From NCBI RefSeq assembly GCF_004346845.1, contig NZ_SMGI01000001.1, forward strand, positions 434,001-498,000: a stretch of 64,000 bases of DNA, in the 5' to 3' direction. Within the stretch, counting starts at the first letter, position 1. Each line of letters starts with the position of its first letter. The translations under genes and the position numbers were made by a program. The notes beneath the pieces were generated by a model. It saw nothing but the letters and a program-made list of their open reading frames with translations. It was not told where the DNA came from and made no database searches. This DNA is from Winogradskyella wandonensis. Lineage in GTDB: Bacteria > Bacteroidota > Bacteroidia > Flavobacteriales > Flavobacteriaceae. Below are positions 51,952-61,136 of this stretch, one piece after another.

Positions 51952-52746
51952 CTATTTAGTAACTCTAAAACTTCCTGTCTTACTGTCAAAAGCAATCATG
52001 TCTTCAGGAAAAAGCGAATAGAAAACGCCTTTTTCAATCAAATGGCAAGGTTGGTCGGTAACTGTTACTTCTTTGGTCATTACAATCATCGTATCGCATA
52101 ACTGAATCGCCAAATTAATCTCGTGAGAAGAGAACAGAATCGTTTTGCCTGTGTCCTGGGTTAATCTTTTCAGCAGTTTTAGAATATACGCTTTATGATA
52201 CATGTCGAGATGCGTCGTTGGCTCATCTAGAATAATGAGGTCTGTATCTTGAGCTAAAGCACGAGCTATCATTACTTTTTGAAGCTGCCCATCGCTCAAC
52301 TCAAAGCATTTTTTTTCTTTTAAATCAGTAACGCCAACTAAGTCTAAAGCTTGGTTTATTTTCTCAAAATCAATCTCAGTTAAATTACCAATCCAATTGG
52401 TGTATGGATGACGACCGAGTGCAACAAGCTCAAAAACTGAAAGATTTTTGGAGGTTAGCTGTTCTGTAAGTACGATGCTTAGTTGTGTAGCGAGTTGGTG
52501 AGCAGAGGTTTGCTTTAAGTCTTGATTGTTTAGAGAAATGCTTCCTGATAATTCAGGCTGAACTTTTATTAATGTTCTTAATAAGGTTGATTTTCCTATA
52601 CCATTCTCACCTACCAAACCAATCAATTGACCTTTTTCTAAATCAAAATTAATATCTGAAGCGATAACCACATCTTTCCTTTTGGTTTTGTAACCAATAG
52701 AAAGCTGCTCTGCCTTTAAGATGATATGTTTGCTTTCGGTTTTCAA
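51952..52746 (-). CDS. btuD: Vitamin B12 ABC transporter ATPase
   Basis: The ATPase of the B12 importer, about 264 residues from the TTG used here. It has Walker A GLVGENGIGKST, signature LSDGQLQKVMIARAL and Walker B DLIILDEPTTHLDM. No ATG exists before the ATPase core. A TTG 39 bases further upstream is also open, but it overlaps btuC by 37 bases; the chosen TTG lies 3 bases after the btuC stop. The family includes iron-siderophore ATPases (FecE), so the B12 assignment rests on the cobalamin riboswitch and receptor next door. Confidence 0.82.
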   Translation of the reverse strand: MKTESKHIILKAEQLSIGYKTKRKDVVIASDINFDLEKGQLIGLVGENGIGKSTLLRTLIKVQPELSGSISLNNQDLKQTSAHQLATQLSIVLTEQLTSKNLSVFELVALGRHPYTNWIGNLTEIDFEKINQALDLVGVTDLKEKKCFELSDGQLQKVMIARALAQDTDLIILDEPTTHLDMYHKAYILKLLKRLTQDTGKTILFSSHEINLAIQLCDTMIVMTKEVTVTDQPCHLIEKGVFYSLFPEDMIAFDSKTGSFRVTK

Positions 52747-52748
52747 AA

Positions 52749-53777
52749 TTAAAACATCATTTTTCGTTGTCTTACCAATAACCAAATTACTACAGGCGCA
52801 CCAACTAACGCTGTGATGGCATTAATAGGCAATATATAATCACTACCTGGTAATTGCGCTACGCTATCGCAAATAAGCATAACTATGGCTCCAAATAGAC
52901 AAACAGCTGGTAATAGAATCTTATGATTAGAAGTCGTAAAAATTTGTCGTGTTAGATGCGGAATGGCCAAACCAATAAAGGCTATTGGGCCAGCGAAAGC
53001 TGTAATTGTACCAGCAATTAAACTTGTAGCTATGATAATAATAAATCGATTTTTCTTTAAGTTAATACCTAAGCTTTTGGCGTAGTTATCGCCTAGCAAA
53101 AGACTATTTAAGCCTTTAATTGAAGCAATACTTAGAACTAATCCCACAAAATAAATTCCTGAAAAAATCAAGAGTTCATTCCAAGATAAGTTACTCAAAC
53201 TTCCAAAACCCCAAAAAATGTATTGTTGCAATTGTTCGGCAGAACTAAAATAGGAGAGAACGCTAACCACCGCGGCCGTAATACTTCCAAACATGAGCCC
53301 TATGATTAAAATTGCCATGGTATCTCTCACGCTATGCGAAACGGCTAAGACAGACATTAAAACCAAAAAACTCCCCAAACTTGCTGCAATGACAATACTC
53401 CATTTGCTAGCTAAGGCAATGGCAAAAGCTCCACCAAAGAGACCAGACCCAAGTATCACTAAGGCCACTCCTAAACTTGCACCAGAACTGATACCTAAAA
53501 CAAAAGGTCCAGCCAAAGGATTTCTGAATAAGGTTTGCATTAGCAGACCCGAAATCCCTAAACCAGAGCCAACCAAAATGGCTGTAATAGCTTTTGGTAG
53601 TCTAAAATTTGTAATGATAACTTCCCAGGTAGAATTTTCTATGGAACCAAATAAGCTTCCAAAAATACTTTTAAAAGGGATGCTTACAGAACCTAGACTA
53701 ATGTTCGTAAAGAAGCATAAAGCTAAAATTACGAATAGCAATAAAAATTGAAGTTTGTATGTTTTGCTAGTCTTCAA
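52749..53777 (-). CDS. btuC: Vitamin B12 ABC transporter permease
   Basis: A 342-residue FecCD/BtuC-type permease with about ten transmembrane helices. Typical elements are LFRNPLAGPFVLGISSGASLG (ATPase-coupling and substrate-path region), and the closing GSDYILPINAITALVGAPVVIWLL. It translocates cobalamin handed over by the lipoprotein BtuF. It starts with TTG, overlapping the btuF stop by 11 bases, with no ATG nearby. The B12 function is inferred from the riboswitch; the family also moves iron-siderophores. Confidence 0.85.
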   Translation of the reverse strand: MKTSKTYKLQFLLLFVILALCFFTNISLGSVSIPFKSIFGSLFGSIENSTWEVIITNFRLPKAITAILVGSGLGISGLLMQTLFRNPLAGPFVLGISSGASLGVALVILGSGLFGGAFAIALASKWSIVIAASLGSFLVLMSVLAVSHSVRDTMAILIIGLMFGSITAAVVSVLSYFSSAEQLQQYIFWGFGSLSNLSWNELLIFSGIYFVGLVLSIASIKGLNSLLLGDNYAKSLGINLKKNRFIIIIATSLIAGTITAFAGPIAFIGLAIPHLTRQIFTTSNHKILLPAVCLFGAIVMLICDSVAQLPGSDYILPINAITALVGAPVVIWLLVRQRKMMF

Positions 53778-54933
53778 ATTTCTTAAAAAAGTAAGGTTTG
53801 TAATCTGCTAAAAGTTCTGGATGTGTAATCTTTATAATATCTTTTAGAATTAAATCTGGGCGAGCGGCTCCAAGTTCGTAATACAAATTTCCACCTGTTG
53901 TACCAATGGAATTAGTAAAGCTGTAGACTTCTCCACTTTTGAAAGCATCAAAATTTGTGTAAAGCGGATTGGCATCTTTCATTTGTTTTAAACTCCTGTA
54001 ATATGATGGACTTAACCAAATATCCGCATCTTTAGCTTTATCTAAAACAGCCTCAAAACTTAAATATAAGCTTCCGTTTCCACTACTGTCATTCCATAGA
54101 TAATTAACATTAGCATCTTTTAAAAACTGAGCTTCAGGACTATCACCGTTTGGTAAATGCCAAACATCTTTAGTCATGGCACCACTTAATACACTTGGTT
54201 TTGAGGTTGCATTTTTAGCCAATGTTTTGGCTTCTTGATAGTCTTTCTCAATTTTATTAAAAATAGAATCGGCTTCCTTTTCTTTATTGAATAATACCCC
54301 AAAGAACTTAATCCATTCGGCTTTACCTAAAGCAGAAGATTCTACCCAGCCGCCATGATAAATCACCGGGATATTTGCTTTCTTAATGGTCTCAAAGGTT
54401 TTGTTTGCGCCATCAATTCCAAAGCCTACAACAAGATTAGGGTCTATTTCTAGAAGCACTTCGGTATTAATGCCTTCATTTTTTCCCAACTCTCTAACAA
54501 GTCCTTTGTCTATTCGTTGTCTTGTTTTTTCTGAAGAGATATAATCTGTTCCAGGAAAACCCACAAGCTTTTCTTCAACGCCAAGGAGTTCTAAAGAAGG
54601 AATGTGCGTCGTAGATGTTACGACGATATTTTCAATCGGATTAACGATTACGCCATCGTAGGCATCTTTTGGAAACGTCATTTTAGATAAAGCGTCTTTA
54701 GATGCTACCAAATAGGTATAGGTTTTTTCAGATTTTGGCCAAGGTTTCGAAACGGTGATGACTTTATAGTCATTATATTCTGACACAGAAAATCCTTCAG
54801 CATACTTGAGTTGAAGTTGTTTTACTTCAGAACCAGGAAGTTGCTCTATTTTGGTTTCATTTTTACATGAGAGCAAGCAGAAAACCATTAAAGTGTAAAA
54901 CAGGGCTTTCCATTTAGGTTTAATCTTCTTCAT
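53767..54933 (-). CDS. btuF: Vitamin B12-binding lipoprotein of the ABC transporter
   Basis: A 388-residue class III solute-binding lipoprotein (lipobox FCLLSC, Cys23). It has the two-lobe pattern of FecB/BtuF proteins: NIVVTSTTHIPSLELLGVEEKLVGF and PNLVVGFGIDG in lobe one, AKDADIWLSPSYYRS in lobe two. It starts the btuF-btuC-btuD operon (overlap with btuC) and diverges from the riboswitch-controlled TonB receptor. There is no riboswitch on its own side; the intergenic gap is too short for one. B12 as the ligand is inferred from the neighbour. Confidence 0.82.
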   Translation of the reverse strand: MKKIKPKWKALFYTLMVFCLLSCKNETKIEQLPGSEVKQLQLKYAEGFSVSEYNDYKVITVSKPWPKSEKTYTYLVASKDALSKMTFPKDAYDGVIVNPIENIVVTSTTHIPSLELLGVEEKLVGFPGTDYISSEKTRQRIDKGLVRELGKNEGINTEVLLEIDPNLVVGFGIDGANKTFETIKKANIPVIYHGGWVESSALGKAEWIKFFGVLFNKEKEADSIFNKIEKDYQEAKTLAKNATSKPSVLSGAMTKDVWHLPNGDSPEAQFLKDANVNYLWNDSSGNGSLYLSFEAVLDKAKDADIWLSPSYYRSLKQMKDANPLYTNFDAFKSGEVYSFTNSIGTTGGNLYYELGAARPDLILKDIIKITHPELLADYKPYFFKKFED

Positions 54934-54998
54934 AAATCAAAACTAAGAATTATTTAAGTTATAGTATGTAGATTAAAGTAATTGTTTAATTTCGCACC

Positions 54999-55181
54999 GA
55001 AATCTGGTTCGAATTTGAATATTTTCAAATACGATTAAAAGGGAATCTGGTGTAATTCCAGAGCTGTTCCCGCAACTGTAAGCTACAAGCTTGTTGTTAC
55101 CTTCAAAGTCACTGTAATGATTGTAAACGTCATTATGGGAAGACAAACAACAAGACGTAAGTCAGGAGACCTGCCAATTTC
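54999..55181 (+). promoter_or_regulatory. Cobalamin riboswitch
   Basis: A cobalamin-binding leader RNA ahead of the TonB receptor gene. The B12 box AAGTCAGGAGACCTGCC is at 55159-55175. The core reads GGGAATCTGGTG...CCAGAGCTGTTCCCGCAACTGTAA, with CTGG/CCAG pairing. The ends pair as P1 (GAAAT with ATTTC), a first hairpin is ATTTGAA-TATT-TTCAAAT, and a long arm is closed by CTTGTTGTT with AACAACAAG. B12 binding would reduce expression of the receptor. A hairpin at about 55191-55215 (GTAAAACTTT/AAAGTTTAC) lies in the platform; no U-run follows, so control may act on translation. Confidence 0.95.
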
Positions 55182-55256
55182 AACATAGAAGTAAAACTTT
55201 CGGGATAAAAGTTTACGTATAGTTCGCTGTATGTTCTCGGGCAATTAAAATTTAAA

Positions 55257-57131
55257 ATGAAAAAACTTAAGGTTTTTTGTATACTCGCTATGGGTTTACT
55301 GAGCACTATTGTTGTGCAAGCACAAGATTCTACTCAGGTTGAAAAGTTAGATGAAGTGGTAGTTACAGATACACGTTTTGCCATAAAGCGTGAAAATTCT
55401 GGTAAAACGGTTATTAAAATTTCTAGAGAAGAGATTGAGCGTAATCAAGGACGTACAATTGCGCAGTTGATTAATACCAAGAGTGGTATGGAAATTAACG
55501 GAACACGCAGTGTAGCAGGGCAAAACTTAGGCTACTTTGTTCGAGGTGGTAATAACAGACAGGTATTGGTTCTTATTGATGGTGTACAGATAAACGACCC
55601 ATCTTTACCAAATAACGAATTTGATTTACGTTTATTAGACCTTAATACAATAGAAACCATTGAGATTGTTAAGGGTGCAGCAAGTACACTTTATGGTAAT
55701 TCTGCAGCTACAGCAGTAATTAATATCACAACTAGGAAGTCTTCAAAAAAAGCAATCTCTGCAAACTTTTCTAGTGTGGTTGGGACTAATCAATCGCAAG
55801 ATGAGGACGATTATCGTGTAGAAGCGTTTACTAACACTATTTCTGTAAACGGAACTGTAGAGGACTTTAGTTATGTAGCGAGTTTTGGGAATCAATTTTC
55901 TGAAGGTTTGTCAGCTGCAAAATCAGATAACCCTGAAGCAGACCCGTTTTCTAGATATAATGTAAATCTTAAGTTAGGCTATGAGTTTTCAGATAAGTTT
56001 AGCTTAACAGCTTATGGAAGTATAGATAGATTTAAAACGGATATCGATGGTTTTCCACCACCAAATTTTACTATTGCTGATACGGATGATAGATTCAATT
56101 CTGAGCAAAAGCGTGTAGGGATTGCTCCAAAATTCTCTTACAACAATGGTAGTTTTCAGATAAATGCCGCATACACGGATATTGAACGTGAAACAATTAT
56201 GCCTTTCTCAACTACTATTAACGAAGGCGAGAGCTTTGTCGTGGATGCGTTTAATAAGTACACCTTCAATGAGAATATTTACACTATAGTTGGTCTTAAC
56301 TATGGCGATTATAAAAGTAGATTCGCAGAAGAAGAGAGTTTTACAACGACAGACCCTTACGTAAATGTGGTTTGGATTACTGACATAGACTTAACGCTTA
56401 ACGTAGGTGGACGATTAAATAACCATAGCGAATATGGTTCTCAGTTCGTGTATAATATCAATCCTTCATATAAAATTGAAGTAAATGAAGGTTACGCAAA
56501 AGTATTTGGGTCTTACGCGACGTCATTTATTGCGCCAAATTTATCACAGCTATTTGGTTTCTTTGGTCCAAACCCAAATTTAGAACCAGAAGAGAATACA
56601 ACTATAGAGGCAGGTCTTGAATATAATACTAAGAAAGGCTTTAGAGTAAATGCAGTTTATTTCAATAGAGAAGAAGAAAACACAATTATTTTTGGTAGTA
56701 GTGGTTATGAAAATGCTGCATCAGATGCAATTGTAAGAGGTGTTGAGGTCGAAGCTGAAGTTAATTTGGTTAAAGATTTGTCCATCTCTGCTAACTATAC
56801 CTTTACAGAGTTAAAAGACGGCATACGCATTCGTTTACCAAAGCACCGTGCTAATGCGAGTTTAGGTTACGATTTTTCGTTTAAAACATATATGTCTCTT
56901 GATTATCAATATGTAGGAAAAAGACAGGATACAGACTTTTCAACCTTTACTACTGTAGATTTAGAAGCGTATTCTCTGATAAACTTATACTTTAGTCACA
57001 AGCTTCTAGAAAACAATAAGTTGAAGTTTTTTGCAAGCGTCAACAATCTATTTAACGAGGATTATTTTGAAATTTTAGGTTATGCCACACAAGGTAGAAA
57101 TATCAACCTTGGTTTTAACCTCAAGTTTTAG
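55257..57131 (+). CDS. btuB: TonB-dependent vitamin B12 receptor
   Basis: A 624-residue outer-membrane receptor. After the signal peptide (1-22) comes a TonB-box-like EVVVTDTR, then the plug (about 45-165: GGNNRQVLVLIDGVQIND, ASTLYGNSAATAVINITT), and a 22-strand-type barrel ending in NLGFNLKF with a terminal Phe. It takes up cobalamin with TonB-ExbBD energy. The cobalamin riboswitch directly upstream identifies the substrate, and the divergent btuFCD completes the import path. Sequence alone would only say TonB receptor. A bidirectional terminator follows. Confidence 0.93.
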   Translation: MKKLKVFCILAMGLLSTIVVQAQDSTQVEKLDEVVVTDTRFAIKRENSGKTVIKISREEIERNQGRTIAQLINTKSGMEINGTRSVAGQNLGYFVRGGNNRQVLVLIDGVQINDPSLPNNEFDLRLLDLNTIETIEIVKGAASTLYGNSAATAVINITTRKSSKKAISANFSSVVGTNQSQDEDDYRVEAFTNTISVNGTVEDFSYVASFGNQFSEGLSAAKSDNPEADPFSRYNVNLKLGYEFSDKFSLTAYGSIDRFKTDIDGFPPPNFTIADTDDRFNSEQKRVGIAPKFSYNNGSFQINAAYTDIERETIMPFSTTINEGESFVVDAFNKYTFNENIYTIVGLNYGDYKSRFAEEESFTTTDPYVNVVWITDIDLTLNVGGRLNNHSEYGSQFVYNINPSYKIEVNEGYAKVFGSYATSFIAPNLSQLFGFFGPNPNLEPEENTTIEAGLEYNTKKGFRVNAVYFNREEENTIIFGSSGYENAASDAIVRGVEVEAEVNLVKDLSISANYTFTELKDGIRIRLPKHRANASLGYDFSFKTYMSLDYQYVGKRQDTDFSTFTTVDLEAYSLINLYFSHKLLENNKLKFFASVNNLFNEDYFEILGYATQGRNINLGFNLKF

Positions 57132-57152
57132 TTACTTGTAAAATGGGGGATT

Positions 57153-57184
57153 AAAAAGCCGCTTCAATGGAAGCGGCTTTTTTT
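57153..57184. terminator. Bidirectional terminator of btuB and the S41 gene
   Basis: Stem AAAAAGCCGCTTC / GAAGCGGCTTTTT with a 4-base loop, followed by a T-run on the plus strand and five Ts on the minus strand. It sits between two convergent genes. Confidence 0.92.
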
Positions 57185-57187
57185 ATT

Positions 57188-58702
57188 TTATTTGTTTTTT
57201 ACGCTTAAATGATGATTACGATTATCAAACATTTCATACTCAATTTTTGGAATAAATTTTTTGTCAGGAACCAACTCAAACTTCGAATTAGCTTCTGGTA
57301 ATGAAAATCTACCTGCTCCCGTGATTTCCAGGATAGCTGCCTCTAGTAAAGGCTCATTAATATCTCCTAATACACCTAGATTACCTATTTGCTCTGTTAA
57401 TTCAAATCCAAGAGTAGGAGGTAAACCGTCATAGTATTGTGAAAAGCCGTCAGCGTTTGCTGATTCGTAAATTAGAGGTTGTAAAGCATATGTATGATTT
57501 GGATTTGCGTTAGCTCTTGTAAAATCTTCAGAATCATAAATGGTTGTTGAGGCTTGAGGTTTACCTAAAGTATCATCACCTATCTGAATGACCTCAATAT
57601 GTGGTCTAAGTCCATTAATTACTAACTCGCTAGCTGAGGCCGTACTACCAGATGTTAGTACGTATACTTTATTTAAGCCTAGGCTATTAATGGTTTGCTG
57701 AAAAGTAATATCGCCATCAGAATTTCTTATAATCATTTGATTGGTGAAATTATTAATTAACGCTGCTGGGTTTTGACTCTCAAATGCTGCTTGAAAATCG
57801 CTATTCCATTCCTCTTCAAAAAATAGAGTATTATTATCTAGTCCGGATATCATTGAAGCTAAGAAGATTGCTGTGTCTACAGAACCTCCGCCGTTGTATC
57901 GCAAATCCAAGACCAAATCGTCAATATTTGCAGCGTTAAAGCTTGCCATTACATTATTTAATTCTGTCAATGTTGAGCTACTTCTTCTAAATCCATTGTA
58001 CATTAAATAACCAATTCTGAAACCGTTAGTTTCTATAACTTCATTAATTAATATGGGATTTTCAGTTATGACTTCTTTGGTTAGTGTAATTGAATTTCCA
58101 TTAGGAGAAATAGAATCATCATCCGTCTCAGGAGTTCCATTGTCATTATAATCTGCAAGATTTATAGTGTAAGAAGAATTGTCTCCAAACAATAAATTTC
58201 CGAAGTTTGTATCTGTTAATGTAGTACCATCAACGCCTGTAAAAATCATTCCTCTTTCTACACCTTGAGAACTAGCGCTACTGTTTGGTAAAACGTATCT
58301 AACAAATCCAAATACATTATTGGTACCAGAAAAGCGTGCCAATCCAAATCGCATCCCATTATCTAAACGTGTGCCCTGTAATTGTTGTTCTAATTCTAGA
58401 AAATTAGGAGTAATAATACTAAACTCATCAACATCATTTGGCAAATAAATTAACGATTCAAACAAGTCTTCTGGAGAAGAAAACCCATTTAGATAAGCTG
58501 CGTACTCATTATTACTTGCAAATCTATCATTGGCTAAATCTGGTGTTTCGTCTTTATATACGTAAAATACATTCATGCCTTTCCACACGAAATCATTGAT
58601 TTCGCTTGCCGTAATGGCATTATCATCTTGGTCTTCAAAACAACTTGTAGCAAATAATGCAACGGTTATGGTTAATAGGAATAATTTAATTTTTTTGGTC
58701 AT
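57188..58702 (-). CDS. S41-family C-terminal processing peptidase lipoprotein
   Basis: A 504-residue lipoprotein (lipobox ATSC, Cys21). It has an N-terminal S41 cap (FVWKGMNVFYVYKDETPDL), a PDZ domain (about 140-230) and the protease core DLVLDLRYNGGGSVDTAIFL. The catalytic region TSGSTASASELVINGLRP holds the Ser nucleophile, and the Lys follows in DDTLGKPQ. Its type is the Bacteroidota-specific S41 lipoproteins that trim exported proteins. It stands alone, facing btuB across a terminator, with a 250-base upstream gap. Confidence 0.88.
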   Translation of the reverse strand: MTKKIKLFLLTITVALFATSCFEDQDDNAITASEINDFVWKGMNVFYVYKDETPDLANDRFASNNEYAAYLNGFSSPEDLFESLIYLPNDVDEFSIITPNFLELEQQLQGTRLDNGMRFGLARFSGTNNVFGFVRYVLPNSSASSQGVERGMIFTGVDGTTLTDTNFGNLLFGDNSSYTINLADYNDNGTPETDDDSISPNGNSITLTKEVITENPILINEVIETNGFRIGYLMYNGFRRSSSTLTELNNVMASFNAANIDDLVLDLRYNGGGSVDTAIFLASMISGLDNNTLFFEEEWNSDFQAAFESQNPAALINNFTNQMIIRNSDGDITFQQTINSLGLNKVYVLTSGSTASASELVINGLRPHIEVIQIGDDTLGKPQASTTIYDSEDFTRANANPNHTYALQPLIYESANADGFSQYYDGLPPTLGFELTEQIGNLGVLGDINEPLLEAAILEITGAGRFSLPEANSKFELVPDKKFIPKIEYEMFDNRNHHLSVKNK

Positions 58703-58954
58703 TTTTCTTTCTATTTAAACTAGCAATAGTATTTAAGTTGTAAAACTCTAAATTTACTTACAATATTGTAGAATAAAAAGAAATAAATTTTAATGCAGGC
58801 TTAAGATTATGACAGTTTGATTTATTTTCAGTTTTAAATTATTGATTTTCAATATTTTAAAAATAATTTTATTTACCATGTAACAAAATAAGTTATGTTT
58901 CGTCGTAATTATGAAAGCGCCTAAAAATGCTTTCCGACCAATCAAAACCATGTA
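58703..58954. other. AT-rich divergent intergenic region
   Basis: The gap between the S41 and ECF sigma gene starts holds no coding sequence. It is very AT-rich. TATGTTTC near 58894 and TAAATTTA on the other strand near 58750 resemble -7 boxes but each misses one base. No clear repeat or hairpin is seen. Confidence 0.6.
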
Positions 58955-59467
58955 ATGACACAGGCAGATTTTGTAAGCTTAGTGATGCCATTTAAGGATA
59001 AAGTGTTTCGTTTAGCAAAACGCTTACTCGTTTCTCGTGAAGAAGCTGAGGACGCCACGCAAGAAATACTTTTGAAATTATGGAATAACAAACAGAAAAT
59101 CAGCGACTACAAAAACGTAGAAGCTTTTTCTATGACCATGACTAAGAATTTTTGTCTAGACCGTTTAAAGTCTAAGCAGGCGCAAAATCTAAAGATAGTT
59201 CATAGCAATTATCAAGATAATAGCCATTCGTCTTTACAAAAGCAAGTAGAAGCAAGAGATAGTGTTGACTGGGTCTCGAGCATCATAGAAACATTACCAG
59301 AACAACAAAAAATTATAGTACAGCTTAGAGATATTGAGCAATACGATTTTGCAGAGATTTCTAAAATGTTAGACATGAACGAAACCGCAATTCGTGTGGC
59401 CTTATCTAGAGCTAGAAAAACTATAAGAGAACAATTAACTAATACACATAGTTATGGTATTAAATAA
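58955..59467 (+). CDS. ECF RNA polymerase sigma factor
   Basis: A 170-residue ECF sigma factor: region 2 is at about 12-75 (REEAEDATQEILLKLW and the -10-binding KNVEAFSMTMTKNFCLDRL), region 4 is at about 110-160 (LPEQQKIIVQLRDIEQYDFAEISKML, recognition helix NETAIRVALSRARK). It overlaps the next gene, a membrane anti-sigma candidate, by 14 bases, and the transcript continues with two DUF4252 genes. It is unlike the other ECF factor in this window in sequence and partners. Start ATG is certain. Confidence 0.92.
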   Translation: MTQADFVSLVMPFKDKVFRLAKRLLVSREEAEDATQEILLKLWNNKQKISDYKNVEAFSMTMTKNFCLDRLKSKQAQNLKIVHSNYQDNSHSSLQKQVEARDSVDWVSSIIETLPEQQKIIVQLRDIEQYDFAEISKMLDMNETAIRVALSRARKTIREQLTNTHSYGIK

Positions 59468-59948
59468 TATTGAAAATTTATTAGAAAAGTACGACAACGC
59501 AGAGACAACACTGCAAGAAGAAGCACAGTTAAGAGCTTATTTTAGTAGTGAAGATGTAGCGCCACATTTGGAGCATTACAAACCGTTGTTTGTCTATTTT
59601 ACTAGTACGCAGCAAGAAGCGTTTACCAAAGACGTTCCATTAAACACTAAAAAGAAAACAAGATTGTATCAATGGATTTCTGTCGCAGCTGTAGCCGTTT
59701 TAATGCTAGGTATTATGATACCACAGGTTTGGGACAATAGTCCTAAGACCTTGGCAGATTACACGCCAGAAGAGCAAGAACTGTATAACAAAACCAAGAA
59801 TGCGTTAGCCTTTATGTCGGCAAATTTTAATGAGGGTACATCTAGTTTAAACGTACTTGAGATGGCATCAGATAATTTAAATGCAGGTATATACAAAGCG
59901 AGTTTTGTATCAGAATTCGGAAAAACAACAAACAAACTTTTAAAGTAA
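59454..59948 (+). CDS. Membrane anti-sigma-like protein
   Basis: A 164-residue protein with an N-terminal soluble part (about 1-75: NNIENLLEKYDNAETTLQEEAQLRAYF, a helical anti-sigma-like start), one transmembrane helix (WISVAAVAVLMLGIMIPQVW, about 80-100) and a periplasmic tail. No HxxxCxxC zinc motif is present. The 14-base overlap with the sigma gene and the topology suggest it controls that factor. A similar type is often annotated in flavobacteria beside DUF4252 genes. Anti-sigma activity is inferred. Confidence 0.7.
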   Translation: MVLNNIENLLEKYDNAETTLQEEAQLRAYFSSEDVAPHLEHYKPLFVYFTSTQQEAFTKDVPLNTKKKTRLYQWISVAAVAVLMLGIMIPQVWDNSPKTLADYTPEEQELYNKTKNALAFMSANFNEGTSSLNVLEMASDNLNAGIYKASFVSEFGKTTNKLLK

Positions 59949-59978
59949 TAACACAAAACAAAAACAAAAACAAGAATC

Positions 59979-60548
59979 ATGAAAAATTTAATTTTAATAG
60001 TAGCCTTTTTACTTACATCTGCGGTATCATTCGGTCAAGGTGTATTTGATAAATTTGAAGACTTAGATGGCGTAACATCAGTAGTAGTAAACCAAAAAAT
60101 GTTTAAAATGTTAGCCACTATGGGAATAGACCTAGACGACCCAGAAGCGCAAGAGTTTGTAAATATGGCAAAAAACATTACAGGATTTAAAGTATTTACT
60201 ACTGGAGACGAAAAAATATCTTCAGATATGAATGCCACTGTAAAAAAGTACCTCAAAAGCTCCGATTTAGAAGAGTTAATGCGTATTAAAGATGGAGACC
60301 AGACCGTATTCTTCTATGTAAAAGAAGGTAAAGATGAAAATCATGTAAGAGAACTACTTATGTTTGTTAACGGTCTTAAAGAAATGACTCAAGGGCAAGA
60401 CATAAAAATTAATGGAAAGAAGCGCGAAATAGAAACTGTTGTATTATCTCTTACGGGCGATATAGACTTAAGACAGATTTCTAAGCTTACAAACCAAATG
60501 AATATGCCCGGTGGAGAGCAGCTTAAAAAAGCAAATAAGAAAAACTAA
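59979..60548 (+). CDS. DUF4252 exported protein (first paralogue)
   Basis: A 189-residue exported protein with a signal peptide (1-19), then FDKFEDLDGVTSVVVNQKMFKM, VNMAKNITGFKVFTTGDE and KDGDQTVFFYVKEGKDENHVRELLMFV, the pattern of the DUF4252 family of Bacteroidota. It is probably soluble in the periplasm. The next gene is a shorter paralogue with a lipobox. Both are downstream of the ECF sigma / anti-sigma pair and likely belong to its regulon. Function of the family is unknown. Confidence 0.8.
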   Translation: MKNLILIVAFLLTSAVSFGQGVFDKFEDLDGVTSVVVNQKMFKMLATMGIDLDDPEAQEFVNMAKNITGFKVFTTGDEKISSDMNATVKKYLKSSDLEELMRIKDGDQTVFFYVKEGKDENHVRELLMFVNGLKEMTQGQDIKINGKKREIETVVLSLTGDIDLRQISKLTNQMNMPGGEQLKKANKKN

Positions 60549-60559
60549 TTTTATAACTA

Positions 60560-61108
60560 ATGAAATTTCAATCAATCAAAAAACTTATAATGTTAGCCTT
60601 AGTTACTGTAACTTTTTTAAGTTGCAGTAATGGGCCAACGTTGCAAACCTATTATGTAGATAACGAGTTAAAGCCTGGTTTTACAACATTCGATGCGCCA
60701 ACTAGCCTTATCGATATCGAAAAGATAGACCTCACAGAACAACAACGCAAAGCCTATAACTCTGTAAACAAGTTAAACGCTCTTGTATTTCAGATGAATG
60801 AAAACAATAAAGAGCAATACAAGGTAGAGTTAGAAAAGGTAAAAACAATTCTCAAACACCCAAAGTATGAAGAGTTATTACGTGGCGGAAACTCCACCGA
60901 CGGAAAATTCGTTGTAAAATTCTTAGGAGACGTAGAGCGTATAGATGAACTAGTTCTTATGGGAAATGCCAATGACAAGGGATTTGCAGTAATAAGAATA
61001 CTAGGAGACGATATGAATGCTAACGATTTATTATCGCTTAGAACAGCCTTAGATAAAGTAAATTTTGACAATACAGACCTTAATGGTCTAACAGAATTTT
61101 TTAAATAG
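60560..61108 (+). CDS. DUF4252 lipoprotein (second paralogue)
   Basis: A 182-residue lipoprotein (lipobox TFLSC, Cys22) related to the preceding gene in the FVVKFLGDVERIDELVLMGN and AVIRILGDDMNANDLLSLRTAL parts, typical DUF4252 strands. It starts 11 bases after the first paralogue. The pair may form a complex, one lipid-anchored and one soluble. Its transcript ends at a hairpin placed inside the end of the convergent gene. Function unknown. Confidence 0.75.
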   Translation: MKFQSIKKLIMLALVTVTFLSCSNGPTLQTYYVDNELKPGFTTFDAPTSLIDIEKIDLTEQQRKAYNSVNKLNALVFQMNENNKEQYKVELEKVKTILKHPKYEELLRGGNSTDGKFVVKFLGDVERIDELVLMGNANDKGFAVIRILGDDMNANDLLSLRTALDKVNFDNTDLNGLTEFFK

Positions 61109-61136
61109 ACTGACCGCTATTTAAAAGATTAAAATG

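Noticed and set aside
53293..53751. 152-codon plus-strand frame
   Set aside because: It is opposite to btuC and lysine/proline-rich without motifs, a typical antisense shadow.
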